This document shows positions 26,301-36,395 of a DNA stretch of 64,000 bases, piece after piece. Numbering within the stretch: position 1 is the first letter of the stretch; each line of letters opens with the position of its first letter. The notes under the pieces are model-generated. The model saw nothing but the letters and a program-made list of their open reading frames with translations. It was not told the DNA's origin and ran no database searches. This stretch comes from Corbicula japonica (Eukaryota > Mollusca > Bivalvia > Venerida > Cyrenidae), in the NCBI GenBank assembly GCA_038501625.1, contig JAZAYU010000008.1, positions 6,386,938-6,450,937 on the forward strand, given 5' to 3'. Both the position numbers and the translations under genes were made by a program.

Positions 26301-28746
26301 GTACATGTTATGTGCTGACACACATGTGGTGTTTCATTCCATACCGGGCCTAGAAGACAATCAACATGTGCCATATTATGAACGCGTAAACCAGTAAATA
26401 AAGAACATTTACATTAAAATGAAATTGTAATGTATATATTATCAAAATATTTAAGCTTATAATAATTCACTGTAACACGCATCGTTTTGAACTGGGGTTA
26501 TTTCAAAAATTCTATGCTAATAAACATCACGCGTAGATTTTGAAATCTCTCAGGTTCACTCACAACTGAGTTTTGCAATAAACAAAATATAATGTTAAGT
26601 TCAACCATACAAAATTTATATATAATTGCTGGGGAACTGCAATTATATTTTACATGTACAATGTTTATTCTAAAGTTCAATTAAAGTTGTCTACAAAAAT
26701 GAGAAAATGGAGCGAGGGCGCTGGCCGAGAAAGGCCCACTTATTTTCTGTAGATCTCCAAAACTGAACTCTTACTTAGCAGGGGCGTAGCTAGCTTTTTA
26801 TAAGTTGTAGGCACATATAAGGGGTTTCTACTGGCGGTTGCCCCCCCCCCAAAGAGGCATTAAACATGTGGAGATTTTACACAGCAAAATGCAAAGAAGG
26901 CGTGACAACAAAGTGATTTGGAACGAAGTTCTGCTTTTACATCTGGAAAATACAATAATCTTTTTCTCCGTAAGGCAAATCAAAGCCAAAGACATATTTG
27001 ATTCGACAAAAAAGGCTTGAACCTGCTACCAAACCACCCCGTTGTTTTTATTGTATTTTTTGGGACTTTGGAAAGCGTTATTTTCCTGTCAAACTTGTAG
27101 GCCCTGCCTACATGTCCTTATAGTAGCCACGCCACTGCTTAGTTTGTTTTCGCACTTTCTGTTTTGCTGATTATACTGAACAACAATAGTACTCATAGTC
27201 TTGACTTGAATTGGTCTAGTTGAACAAATCAATAAATAACTCGTCAAAAAACAAATAACGCGAACTGTAAATTTCATGAATGTTTATGGCTCTTCAAGCG
27301 TATGGTCAGACACATAACAATAAGCACAGAAATAGGATAAAACTACTTGCAATTACTACAAGAGCCAATAACCGCATACGATCCAGATGCTAAACATTGC
27401 AGATTGTCTGGTCCGTTTAAACTAAATCCTTCTGTGCACGAAACTTGGATCTCTGCTCCAGCCGTGATTTGATTTCCGATCATTTCTCCAGTGTTTTCAA
27501 CAATATTTGCTTGACCATTGGATGGTGGATATATCGCCTGACACCAAGCTAGAAAACAACAAACGATTTAAACGTAGAAACAAGAAAAGGAATTTTGAAC
27601 TAACTGTAAAAAGGTACATCTACCTGATTACCTTTCACAGAGGCATTTAAACAATACATTAAAATAGGCTATTGACCTTGGCCCTTGCAAGTTATGAAAC
27701 AAAACTCGTTCAATCAAAAGCAGTGAGATGTCATGAGTGTAATTTAATACAATCATATTTCAATATTTGTACATTGTAAATTGTTCTATCTTCTATAATA
27801 TTTCTGTAAATTAAGATCTGTTCTATCACACTTCTGCCAAAATCAAATTTCGCCTAATTTATAATAAAGTATTTGGTTCAAACATGACGCCATTTCACAC
27901 GTTTTGACACTTCCTTAAACAGTAAAACATTTGAATAATACCATTCGACGACGGTGAAAGCCACCAGTTAATAGAAACGATTAAACAATATACAAAACAG
28001 GAAAAATAATGATTATTACACTAGCAGAAAGCAACTTACTATAATATTAATATGCTCTCAGCTGAAATAATCAGATTATTGAAACTAGCATAAAATATAA
28101 AAAACTCATTATATTAGAAATGTATCGGCATTACATATGTTTTATGCACAAATATTGCTACTGATTGATATCATATATCAAAATCTTACTGGTTTGATGA
28201 TTTTTGTATCAGATTCAGTTTCGTTGAAACTGTTAATCATTCCTAACGTTCACAATAATAACCGGCTGTAATTATGCACGGTAACCATTTTTTGCTATAT
28301 CATTTAAATCATCGCAAAACAAAAACAAAATTATGTTTTTTTTTTTACATGAAAGCGACATTTACACTTTGATATTAATCATTTGTCATCAATAAATGAG
28401 CAACAAGTTTACGGACTCAAAATATTCCGCGTTACCTTATACCTAATAAATAGAGAACTTTTACAAAAGCATGAGGTGTTACCTGAGTAAACCTTCAGCT
28501 CACACACCGTGAGTATTGTATCCCCTGTTGAGCGGCGGGGTATTTCAACTCGGATTCCACTGATAAATAGAGGATCTGTCCAGTTTATACTTATTTGGTA
28601 TGGCATACCATCGGTCCGACTATCTGTATACATGTTTTGTCCTGAAATCTGACTTATCTTGAAACCTGCCAACCGCTCCTCAATTCCATTTTCCCATATT
28701 TCTGAAAGTGTAAGATACTACACTGTCCCAAGTGTTTTTTAAAAAG

Positions 28747-28839
<93 letters not shown>

Positions 28840-30840
28840 CGAGAGAGAGAGCATGGTTAATAAAATGATCAGTTTCAAAAAAGATAACCCAAACCCCAAA
28901 CAACCAACAAAACTGAGAACCCGAGGGGTTACCGCCTTGGAACAGTCAGTGGCAAATCAAATTACCACTGGGGGTTTAAACCAGGTTCTAGGGTGCAACA
29001 ACCTCACACTTGTCCCAGCAGGTTTTCAATGTCGCATGCAAAAGCATACAAACATATAAAACATGAGAAGCTAATAGCATTGCAAAGCCAAAGGGCGGGT
29101 ACTCAATGATCTTACTGAGACCAGAGCGCCTGGAGTAAAATCAGCAAGAACACGATGACAATGATAAAAGAAACAATTCGAGCTTCTAGGTTTTTTAAGA
29201 AAAGATTTCCCCATAAACCTTCATAAACTCTTAAACCCCTGCTACCGTCGTGCAACCAAAGAGGTAAGCATAATGATCAACTGTAAATGGGTTAATCACC
29301 AGGCCTGCAGAGTGCTGCAAAATATCATGTTGGTAGCCTTCCTTGTTGAAATTAAAGATGGTTTTCACGAATAACCGGGAGAAATTAACATAGCCTTTTA
29401 TCTTCTTAAGTTTATAAATTAAGTCTCCATAAAAACTGGCTGTGAAATACCTTGTTGCAATAGACCTGTATTTATGAATTAGATCTAATGTCAATTATAT
29501 TTTAGTATTATAAGTTGAATCTGTTATTTTTATTTTGCATATTTGGAAACCGAAATCACTGAGACAAAATTAATAATTTTGTTTATTTCGCGTGAACTCG
29601 TAACGAAATAGACTATTTCTATTTGCTCTTCAAGAGATCGTTTTCTTTCAAGAATGTTTCGCCGTTTGCTCTTCACGAACCGACAATAGCCTAGACTGGA
29701 TGATTTGATGCATAAACGAGAAAGGGAATTCATGGGATTTTAAAAAAGGTTTATTAAAAGTCCATATTAATGAACAAAAACGAAACAACGTTATTAACAA
29801 ATGAATGTATTTACCTGATTTTCTGTTAAAGACTTCTATACCAGAAATATAATAAGACTTTCCGAAGTTTATAGTCAATGAAGCGTTCATGAGATTCTGT
29901 TCACTTGTGTGGGAACAATGTCGGCTCCCAAAATTACCATCACCAGCATTTCCATCGACTGCAAGCGATGCCACATAACAAAAGCCTTGTGAACAGTAAT
30001 CAGCAGGATACTGATATGCAGGTTTGTTAAACGCAATGTTTGGTCCTAAAAAAAACCACATTCTTTATCAAAATAAATTAACATTTATTTTTATTCAGTT
30101 CGCAAAATGAGTAGTTATTTCATATCAGTAAGCAATAAATGCTAAAAACACGCATTTGTCTTTAAGCATAAATGCACGAAAAGTTACAATATAATTATAA
30201 CGTTCAATGACTAAACACACTATGTTTGTTTGAAAACAGCATATATTAAGAAATTTAAATTACGTGGAAATTGTTAAAACACTCTCTTCAGGGGCTTAGC
30301 CAGCTTTTTATAAGTTGTAGGCACATATAAGGGGTTCCTAGTGGCGGTTGCCCCCCCCCCCCCAAGAGGCATTAAACATGTGGAGATTTTATATAGCAAA
30401 ATGCAAAGAAAGCGTGACAACACAGAGATTTGGAACGAAGGACTGCATTTACATCTAGCAAATAAAATAATCATTTTCACCGGAAGGCAAAGCCAAAGAC
30501 ATGTTTGATTCGACAAAAAAGGCTTGAACCTGCAACCATAACACCCCGTTGTTTTTATTGTATTTTTGGGACTTTGGAAAGCGTTATTTTCCTGTCAAAC
30601 TTGTAGACCCGCGCCTACATGGCCTTATAGTAGCTACGCCACTGCTCTTGAGAGATACCGGGTACTTAGAATGTATAACATCTTACATGTGTTTCAGGTA
30701 ATTTATAGCCAAATTATAATAAGTTAGGTGCCAATAACTTTAATGTTAAAAAATATACCTGTATATGGCCCGTTACTTTGAATCACAGACATGTTTAATC
30801 CAGAAAACAACAACAAGACAACTACGTTTATAAACCGCAT
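11227..30840 (-). CDS. RPTP-1: receptor-type protein tyrosine phosphatase (signal, fucolectin, CCP x5, TM, PTP D1+D2)
   Basis: 23 coding exons read on the minus strand, 5' to 3': 30840-30759, 30045-29815, 28701-28483, 27548-27357, 26349-25516, 24743-24632, 24315-24194, 23805-23633, 22928-22841, 22583-22510, 20309-20273, 19851-19754, 19276-19157, 18866-18715, 18329-18194, 17854-17705, 17314-17215, 16137-16064, 15429-15298, 13310-13182, 12628-12483, 12110-11975, 11304-11227. They total 3615 nt, giving 1204 residues with ATG at 30840 and TAA at 11229-11227. Phases agree throughout and every intron but one is GT-AG. The order is signal peptide (~1-20), FTP lectin-like domain (~28-177), sushi modules (~178-519), transmembrane helix (~528-551), juxtamembrane tail, D1 (~650-900) and D2 (~930-1195). 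The enzyme should remove phosphate from phosphotyrosine at the inner face of the plasma membrane. Its ligand is unknown. The 5' UTR was not defined. Confidence 0.9.
11475..11720 (-). mobile_element. Degraded family C copy in the last RPTP-1 intron
   Basis: tcctgccatcgtgttcttgc, tgatttcactccaggaga, tggtctcggtaagtt, then a decayed gtgaggttggtgaaacac. Another decayed fragment is at about 23055-23215 (cgtcgcgttcttgctgattc). Confidence 0.5.
12690..12780. repeat. Compound trinucleotide microsatellite
   Basis: Runs of ACT (about 12 units) and AAT (about 8 units), then a GAA/GAT-rich tract, in an RPTP-1 intron. Apparent protein across it is homopolymeric and not a gene. Confidence 0.9.
17705..22928 (-). 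CDS. RPTP-1 exons 9-16: catalytic PTP domain D1
   Basis: Exons 22928-22841, 22583-22510, 20309-20273, 19851-19754, 19276-19157, 18866-18715, 18329-18194 and 17854-17705. Diagnostic motifs appear in order: KNRYRSLYAYDSSRVVL (phosphotyrosine loop), [47 protein letters not shown] (WPD loop, general-acid Asp ~812), [14 protein letters not shown] (nucleophile Cys ~844, Arg ~850) and [11 protein letters not shown] (Q loop). All key catalytic residues are present, so D1 should be an active tyrosine phosphatase. The final exon (EQYIFVHHALVETL) closes D1 and starts the D1-D2 linker. Confidence 0.93.
20700..20719. repeat. Poly-G tract
   Basis: About 17 consecutive G on the plus strand in an RPTP-1 intron; potentially G-quadruplex forming and prone to length error. 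Confidence 0.85.
23633..24315 (-). CDS. RPTP-1 exons 7-8: juxtamembrane tail with tyrosine motifs
   Basis: Exons 24315-24194 and 23805-23633 cover residues ~557-655. Tyrosines occur at QYTDL, GGYMTPE, NVYLNSQ and HAYYSFDE. YMTP fits the pY-x-x-P consensus of Crk-type SH2 domains and YLN fits pY-x-N of Grb2, so it may be a docking tail (inference). The second exon ends DRFTREFE, the standard lead-in to a PTP domain. Its donor reads GAG|GCAAGA, a GC donor; the RPTP-2 paralogue has GAA|GTAAAA at the same position. An alternative GT nine bases further would stay in frame. Confidence 0.75.
24632..24743 (-). CDS. RPTP-1 exon 6: transmembrane helix
   Basis: Encodes the end of the ectodomain (EEKVSAATSAI) and one hydrophobic helix rich in Ala, Val, Gly and Leu (residues ~528-551), ending VVVFKR, the positive-inside stop-transfer signal. 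Phase 1 in, phase 2 out; acceptor ttttcag, donor cgaag|gtag. Confidence 0.9.
25516..26349 (-). CDS. RPTP-1 exon 5: four further sushi/CCP modules
   Basis: A single 834-base exon, residues ~242-519. Four repeating units begin CTFPL, CTVPN, CKHPG and CPLLV; each has the sushi pattern of four Cys, a central C-x-x-G-Y/F (CNAGYY, CNNGYK, CSEGYF, CFNGPL) and a tryptophan before the last Cys (HWSLPEPEC, DWTGDESVC, FWNGTDAEC, TWDGYPPTC). Several N-x-S/T sites are present, as expected for a glycosylated ectodomain. Sushi domains mediate protein-protein contacts in complement and adhesion receptors. Confidence 0.9.
26779..27137. mobile_element. Non-autonomous DNA transposon with CAGKGGCGTAGC ends, copy 1
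   Basis: A 359-bp element starting CAGGGGCGTAGCTAGC and ending with the inverse (gtagccacgccactg), flanked by a perfect 5-bp direct repeat CTTAG (26774-26778 and 27138-27142). CAGTGGCGTAGC termini are typical of hAT transposons, and some hAT lineages make 5-bp duplications. It lies in the RPTP-1 intron between exons 4 and 5. It has no transposase frame. Confidence 0.8.
27357..27548 (-). CDS. RPTP-1 exon 4: first sushi/CCP-like module
   Basis: 64 codons, phase 1 on both sides, residues ~178-241. Cysteines occur at WCQA, VSCTEGF, LQCLAS and GSC, with the sushi-like PPSNG and GFSLNG signatures. The donor is read as tgta|gtaatt; a donor three bases earlier would break phase. The module probably finishes in the next exon (SPVWNETPHVC). 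Confidence 0.7.
28483..30045 (-). CDS. RPTP-1 exons 2-3: fucolectin-type (FTP, F5/8C-like) domain
   Basis: Exons 30045-29815 and 28701-28483 (77 and 73 codons, phase 1 on both sides) encode a ~150-residue FTP module, residues ~28-177. Family hallmarks are NIAFNKPAYQ at the start, LAVDGN followed by CSHT, INFGKSYYISGIEVFNR in the middle and LTVCELKVYS at the end. Such domains are found in fucose-binding lectins (eel fucolectin, tachylectin-4) and in extracellular receptor regions. The classical sugar-binding Arg-X-Asp step is not evident after NR (it reads NRKS), so fucose binding is uncertain. Phase-1 symmetric exons are typical of shuffled extracellular modules. Confidence 0.8.
28752..28851. 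repeat. (GA)n microsatellite
   Basis: About 100 bp of almost pure GA in an RPTP-1 intron, adjoining a family C repeat. Open frames across it (poly Ser-Leu or Arg-Glu) are artefacts. Confidence 0.95.
28852..29495 (+). mobile_element. Family C dispersed element, 3'-extended copy in an RPTP-1 intron
   Basis: Begins at agagcatggttaataaaatg, then carries the family signature gaacccgaggggttaccgcc, tttaaaccaggttctagggt, aatagcattgcaaagccaaa and taaaatcagcaagaacacga. The downstream block (acccctgctaccgtcgtgca to about 29495) recurs at 43985 and 44950. The start module with gcatatcaggaatcgccaca is missing, replaced by the GA tract. Classification is unknown. Confidence 0.7.
30289..30644. mobile_element. 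Same hAT-like element, copy 2
   Basis: 356 bp and nearly identical in sequence to the copy at 26779. Ends are CAGGGGCTTAGCC and gtagctacgccactg, flanked by its own 5-bp direct repeat CTCTT (30284-30288 and 30645-30649). It sits in RPTP-1 intron 1, in the same orientation as copy 1. Confidence 0.8.
30759..30840 (-). CDS. RPTP-1 exon 1: start codon and signal peptide
   Basis: ATG at 30840 opens a typical secretory leader: Met-Arg, then the hydrophobic run FINVVVLLLFSGL, then polar residues (QSNGPYT). Donor cag|gtata follows; the intron is phase 1. No other in-frame Met with a hydrophobic run lies nearby, which supports this start. Upstream untranslated exons cannot be excluded. Confidence 0.8.
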
Positions 30841-31460
30841 GACAACTTTGAATGTTAAAATAATCATATGTTGAATTTTCTTTTTAAAATAAAAGAACCT
30901 TCGAAGCGAGTTAATCCGTCAAACATTCAAACATCGTTAAGAAAATAACTTTTCACTACAGAGGGTCTTCCTCATGTGTCGGAGATAATTTAATCCATAC
31001 AGAAGAAATGTAAATATTGCAATTAGCTACCGCAATTGCAATAAAACAGATTCACTTCATTGTGAACATTTACGGAAAAAAAATAACGTTTAAGAAATAT
31101 TTAAACTTCCGCAAATAAAACTTACAAATAATAACTCGATATTCAAATTGAAATAATTTAATCACCGCTGATTTAAATAAAGTGTATTATCGAATTTAGC
31201 TAACGAAGAGGTATTTAATTGGAGATAATGTATGTTGATACTGGTATATGACCAGTCATTGAATTCACAGAAAAACAAGATATTCCATTATGTTATATTA
31301 CTGTATAGCAAAGTGGCCTTCTTATACGTGGTATTGTGGCAGTATGATAATAATATATTAATAACATGTACATTGTTGTTCAAGGAGTATACAAATCGTA
31401 TATTTTATTAGTTAACATTCTGCTTTATTCACATAGGTAGCTCCTCCACCCGCTGATTAA

Positions 31461-32475
31461 GGGGTCGCAAACATTGCAAATGGCGAAAAGTGGCTAAAAT
31501 CTCAAAACTGAATTTTGGGGGAATTACTTATTGCCACCTAGATTGTAGTAAGAAATTTAGTTAGCTAAGGATGTAGTAAATGTTTGCAAGCTCAATTTAG
31601 TCTAATTCATGTTCTAATTACCAAGCACATACTAAAACAAAAGAAAAACCGTTTGCATGAGAGCTATGAAATTCATGGACAATATACCAAAACAACTCAT
31701 ACCTGAAATAAGTATATGCTGGTCTACAATGTTTAGTGCAAATTCTTCAAAATAATTTTAGGGTTTTCAAGAAATTAAAGGAAAACTTACTTCCGGGTTT
31801 CTACTTTCGGTTTGAAGTAAAACACTTTAATGTTCTTTTTCAAAACTCGACATTAATTTCCCCAGGCAGACCAATAAAAGTGAAGATATATAGTGTCTCG
31901 TGGCTGTATTGAAGTTTGGATGCTCAAATTGTTTGAAAAAAATGCTTTATTTAGAACAGACACACTCAAAAACGAAATACCATTTACAGAAGAAGTCTGG
32001 AATGGCTGTTTTAAACAACTAGAAAAATTATATAGGTATCACGTAAACACTAATTTACAATACTTTGTGGTCATCAGTCAAAATAATGTCAGAAATTTTA
32101 AGAAGTACATTTTGAATTTAAACCGAACCGAAAGTAGAAACCCGGAAGTAAGTTTTCATTGAATTTCTTGAAAACCCTAACATTATTTTGATGAATTGGC
32201 ACTAAACATTGTAGAACAGCATATACTTATTTCAGGTATGAATTGCTTTTGTATATTGTCCATGAATTTCTCATGCAAACGGGTTTTCTTTTGTTTTAGT
32301 ATGTGCTTGGTAATTAGAACAAGAATTAGACTAAATTGAGCTTGCAAACATTAACTACATCCTTAGCTAAATACATTTCTTTACTAAAATCTAGGTGGCA
32401 ATAATTATTTCCCCCAAAATTCGTTTTTGAAATTTTAGCCACTTTTCGCCATTTGCAATGTTTGCGACCTCCTAA
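31461..32475. repeat. Large foldback (inverted repeat, ~350-bp arms, ~310-bp spacer)
   Basis: The left arm (31461-31814) begins ggggtcgcaaacattgcaaa and ends acttccgggtttctactttc. The right arm (32125-32475) is its reverse complement, with a modest number of differences. The spacer carries an 89-codon plus-strand frame (31893-32162) running into the right arm. Its segment EEVWNGCFKQLEKLYRYHVN vaguely recalls the end of LINE reverse transcriptase proteins, but too weakly to name. Confidence 0.8.
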
Positions 32476-34303
32476 TATACTTTTGCTTATGATTGTAATT
32501 TGTGTGTTTAATAAATGTGTGTTTCAGTAAGTACCGAAAAAATGCATTTCGTTTCATTTTTGCATGTTCGTTTAACACACCGCATGCTTACTAACTTGTC
32601 TGATCTGTAAGTAGGTCGCGTCACAATACCTGTATACTGTAGCAGTTGTAGGTTGGGGTAGTTAAAATTAGCGATGCGAGAAGTTTCTCAGTATTTAAAG
32701 ACTAAATCTAATAACGATATTATACGCACTGAAACGATACAAGCCAGGGAAGTATCACAATTAGCGTTAACACAGCAGTCAATCGGAAGATCGATGAGCG
32801 GATGGCTGATGCAGGAGCAGACACGGTAAGTTTTTGCATATTTGACAGCGGTGAAAGTTAATTTGTTTTTGGCTAGTTTTGGTTAACCAATGGAAAGAAT
32901 TATCGGCTGTATTTGAAAGATGAATGAATTCTGCACCCGTTCGTGGATTTCTTGAATGGTAGAAGGGAATCAAAAACATTTTATTATGCTTTAAATACGG
33001 AGTTTGTGTTCAAGTCTTGAAGTTCTTCACTTTGAAGCAAAATGAAAATCTGTTAATCCTCATTAATCTGTTAGCACTGTTGGAAAATGTTATCCTTCCC
33101 CAGGCAACATGTGAATATAAGCACAAACAGAGTTTTAATAATTTCGCTAGACCTTAGTAAAAAGAGTTTGTGTTTAGAAATGGGCAGCTCCATAGAGAAG
33201 GGGAATTTTGGGGCAGTGACCAGGAGCAGATATATCTTGTACTGGAGATCGTTTATGTATTCTCTTAACAGTAGTTTAGGCTGTCAATAATAAGTTTGTT
33301 GATACATCTTTTAGTATTTTCCGTCCGTATGTCTGTACATGTCATAAAAATGATACCGGAATCAATCTTAAAGGTGTTTTGTAGGCTCGGAATGCATGGG
33401 CTCTGATTATTTGAAGGTTTTTGGAATTGTCACTGATTCATCATTTTTAAACCTCTGTGTATATGCGCAACTGTGTAATTTCAAATTTTACGTAACAACA
33501 AAGAAACTTTTCATGGAGTACTGACGGTTATAACGTCACATTGGAGCAATATAGTTTACATACGTAAATGTGATATTAAACTTGGAAACACTATTTGTGA
33601 GTTTGTAACAGCCTCAGTAATGAGTTTCTTAAAAATGAAGGTCAATTTGAGGTAAAAAACATAGTGTCGATTTCATAAATCATAAAAAGAAATATTTTAG
33701 TGACAGTTCAAGTACCAGTCTGAATGTCAATGTGCATGACTTAAGTTGGGTCAACAACGTGTGTGACAGCCGTTGGCCCTAACGCAGGTCGCTATTCTCC
33801 CCCTCACTGCATTTGTAGGACGGCGAGTGACGCCATTGGGAATGTTCCGCCATTCAACAAGGAGGGCATGTCTTAGGTCATTGACCTTTTTGATTTTATT
33901 TTAATTGCGCACCCGACGCCCAAGCGAGTGTTTAATGGGGGTTTAGTTAGGCGAAACCGCCGGTCATGGCAAGAATTTGACGCCGTTCTATAACAGCACT
34001 GAATTTTCAATGTTTGGCGTATATGCTTAAACAAGTAATACGAGTTTTCTTGAAATAGGGGTCTCCTGAAAGCCAGATGCATCTAGGTTTCCCGTTCTCC
34101 TTCAGCGGAGACTGAGCTGAACAGGATTCAAAGTCGGTTAAATAGACTTCGAGTCTTTGATCAGGGCTATTATCAGTTGTGTCCGTTGAAGGTCGTTGAA
34201 CACAATTATGTTTGTTAATAGGACTTTTAAAATTACTATGATGGGTGATTTTAATATCCCAGCCAATATAGAAATTGATATTTTCAATCACTTTCTGCTT
34301 TTT

Positions 34304-34558
34304 TTTTATTTTTGCCTTTGGCGTTCTCTGTGATTTATATTCTCAGATCCCCCAGTGGCAATTTGTTTTGCCACTGACCGTTCCAAGGCGGTAACCCCTC
34401 TGGTTCTCACTTTCGTTATTTGTTTGTGGCGTCCATTTTGAAACTGATTATTGTAATACCATGCTCTCTTTTCCTCTCTACTTTTTGGCTGTGTGGGGAG
34501 GCTGTGTATGCTGGATGTGGCCATTCCTGATATGCATATTTCATTTTTTTCAAAAGTC
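34304..34558 (-). mobile_element. Family C dispersed element, partial
   Basis: Reverse-strand copy with the core gagaaccagaggggttaccg, ggtcagtggcaaaacaaatt and the start module gcatatcaggaatggccac. The middle block (ttctagggtgcaccaacctc) is missing. Confidence 0.6.
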
Positions 34559-34744
34559 TGATCAGTTCCGCGCATTGGTTTCTTGTTTAGAGCAAATCCA
34601 TTCTTTTATCTTAAGAAAGAATATGCCGCTGAACATGGTATGGTATTTATCTGATTATACCGCATTGAAGGTTCCAAGATTACTGTCATATGCGTACCAT
34701 TTATTGGGATGGATAGAAATTGTACTAGTGTACATTTTTAGATG

Positions 34745-34870
34745 GGCTTAACCCTTGGCTAGGCTGCATTGCCGGTAATATGCATTTCCATTGCTGCCCA
34801 TGAACAGGCTCTTAATCAAGTCGATACTGCAATAATGTTTAATATGTTCTCGCCTGATTGGTTTTGGCAA
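34745..34870. repeat. Family E dispersed repeat (GGCTAGGC / TGCCCATGAACAGGCTC)
   Basis: Copy of a ~120-bp dispersed repeat with a core like ttgagttgcgctcaacccgt, ggctaggcgg, tgcatttccattactgccca and tgaacaggctcaatcaaacc. Other copies are at about 21250-21345, 35225-35360, 42843-42970, 44295-44445 (reverse) and 56868-57000 (reverse). Identity unknown; possibly the end of a larger element. Confidence 0.6.
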
Positions 34871-35224
34871 TTTTTGTTTCCTTGGTTTGGTTAATGTCTC
34901 CGTTTTAGGGTTTTGCGACTGTCTTGTCTCAGTGTAATCTCATATGGAATAAAAAGTGTTGAATTCAGAATATCGGGTAGTTTGTTTGGGTTCGTTTCTG
35001 CACCATTTGTTCCTGCCTAATTAGGGAGTTTGGTAGTTCAAGTTGGGTAGTTGGCTTTATTGAACTCCTCCACCAGCGAGGATAGTGGGAGTTGAAGCTG
35101 GTTGCTCTTTCTATAGAGGCCTACGCTGGAGAAACTAGGTGAGACTCCTAGCCATTTTCTCAGGTGACGGCTGGTGGTCCTCACTAATGATTCTATAGTT
35201 GATGAAAATTGTACTGTTTATTGG

Positions 35225-35360
35225 CGTAAATATTGAGTTGCGCTCAACCCGTGGCTAGGCGGATTGGGCAGTAATATACATTTCCATTACTGCACATGAA
35301 CATGCTCAATCAAACCGAGCTTGCAATATTTTCATTTTTGTCGTGTTCGTCGGCTTTCAA
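35225..35360. repeat. Family E dispersed repeat
   Basis: Clear copy: tattgagttgcgctcaaccc, gtggctaggcgg, catttccattactgcacatg, ctcaatcaaaccgagcttgc. Followed by tcgtgttcgtcggctttcaa, also shared with other copies. Confidence 0.65.
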
Positions 35361-36074
35361 CTTTCCCTTTTCTTCTATTGCTAGTAAAATAAAACTGATG
35401 TTAAGTTTGTGAAATGCATTAATAAAGCTTTCATTTATCACAACAAATTGTACAAAAGCTGTCAGTGGTGACAGCGCGCTCGAGTGTTCATATCGTTTGG
35501 TTGTAAAAATCAACGTTGAAAATGGTTTCTTCTGATATATTTATTTTCCAGATATTATTTATATTCACGTTGAAGATAAATTAAAAACGATAGTCAAACA
35601 TCAATTGATGAATCTCGTGTACCACGTAAAAGCTATATAAATGTAATTAACATTTACGTTTTTTTTTTAAAATTTAGTTATTAAAATTATGCACAAGAAT
35701 TTTTTCACTTTTCAATGGTCACATTTCAAAATGGTTGCCTCTATAAGCATTGATTTCTGGAAGTATTGACAGGAGTAAATGATATATTTGAGTCCTTTTT
35801 TTTAAGTCTTCACTGGTTATGAGAAGTAGGTAAATCTTTGCAATCAATTATTTTTATACATTCCCTTTATTTCCATAAAATCTTTGTTAAAACGTTGAAT
35901 TACCAAAACATTTTTGGAAGAGTTATGAAATTTGTTGAAAACGAAGAATGTCATTGGATAAGACATTTACTTGAAGTTTTATCACTTCAGTAATGTTAAA
36001 GATATAAGCCAACTGCATAGAAACTTTGAAGTACAATCTAAATTCAAAACGGGCATAGCTGCTTCAAATTTGGA

Positions 36075-36395
36075 AGTAAAAGCTAATGCCTCTAGCAAGG
36101 AGCGAACCTGCACCGTCACGGCGACAGTGCCTAGTCCTGCAATTCCTGCGACGCAACCAACTGAGCTAACCGGGACAACCTCCAAAAAGGTTGATTGGAT
36201 AGCCCTGATATGCGTAACAATCACTGCATGACATCGGTAACGGGTTATTTTACTGAAAACAGTACTGACTATATTTACGGGGAGACTGTTTACGGCCGCC
36301 ACACTGCACAAATAGCGCTATTGTGAATTTCAAATGATAGTGCCATTAGCTGGGAGCGAACCTGCACCGTCACGGCGACAGGGCCTAGCCCTAAA
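36075..36395 (-). repeat. tRNA-like family D repeat, 1 unit plus part of a second
   Basis: Reverse-strand copy of the unit seen in tandem at 38883-39365. It holds a box-A-like tagctcagttggt and a box-B-like ggttcgctcc, the internal promoter pattern of tRNA-derived elements. A second incomplete unit starts at about 36330. Confidence 0.65.

Noticed and set aside
28654..28899. Open frame with (Ser-Leu)n
   Set aside because: It is simply the (GA)n microsatellite read in one frame; the true exon here is 28483-28701.
31893..32162. 89-codon frame in the foldback spacer as a LINE protein
   Set aside because: Only a vague resemblance; no reverse transcriptase or endonuclease motif is visible, so it is reported only within the foldback.
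32794..32826. Short ATG exon followed by gtaagt (MSGWLMQEQTR) as the first exon of a plus-strand gene
   Set aside because: No continuation exon could be found, and such short strings occur by chance.
34007..34291. 94-codon minus-strand frame in a GC-richer region
   Set aside because: No recognisable domain, no splice partners, and composition unlike the verified exons. Left as unexplained unique sequence.
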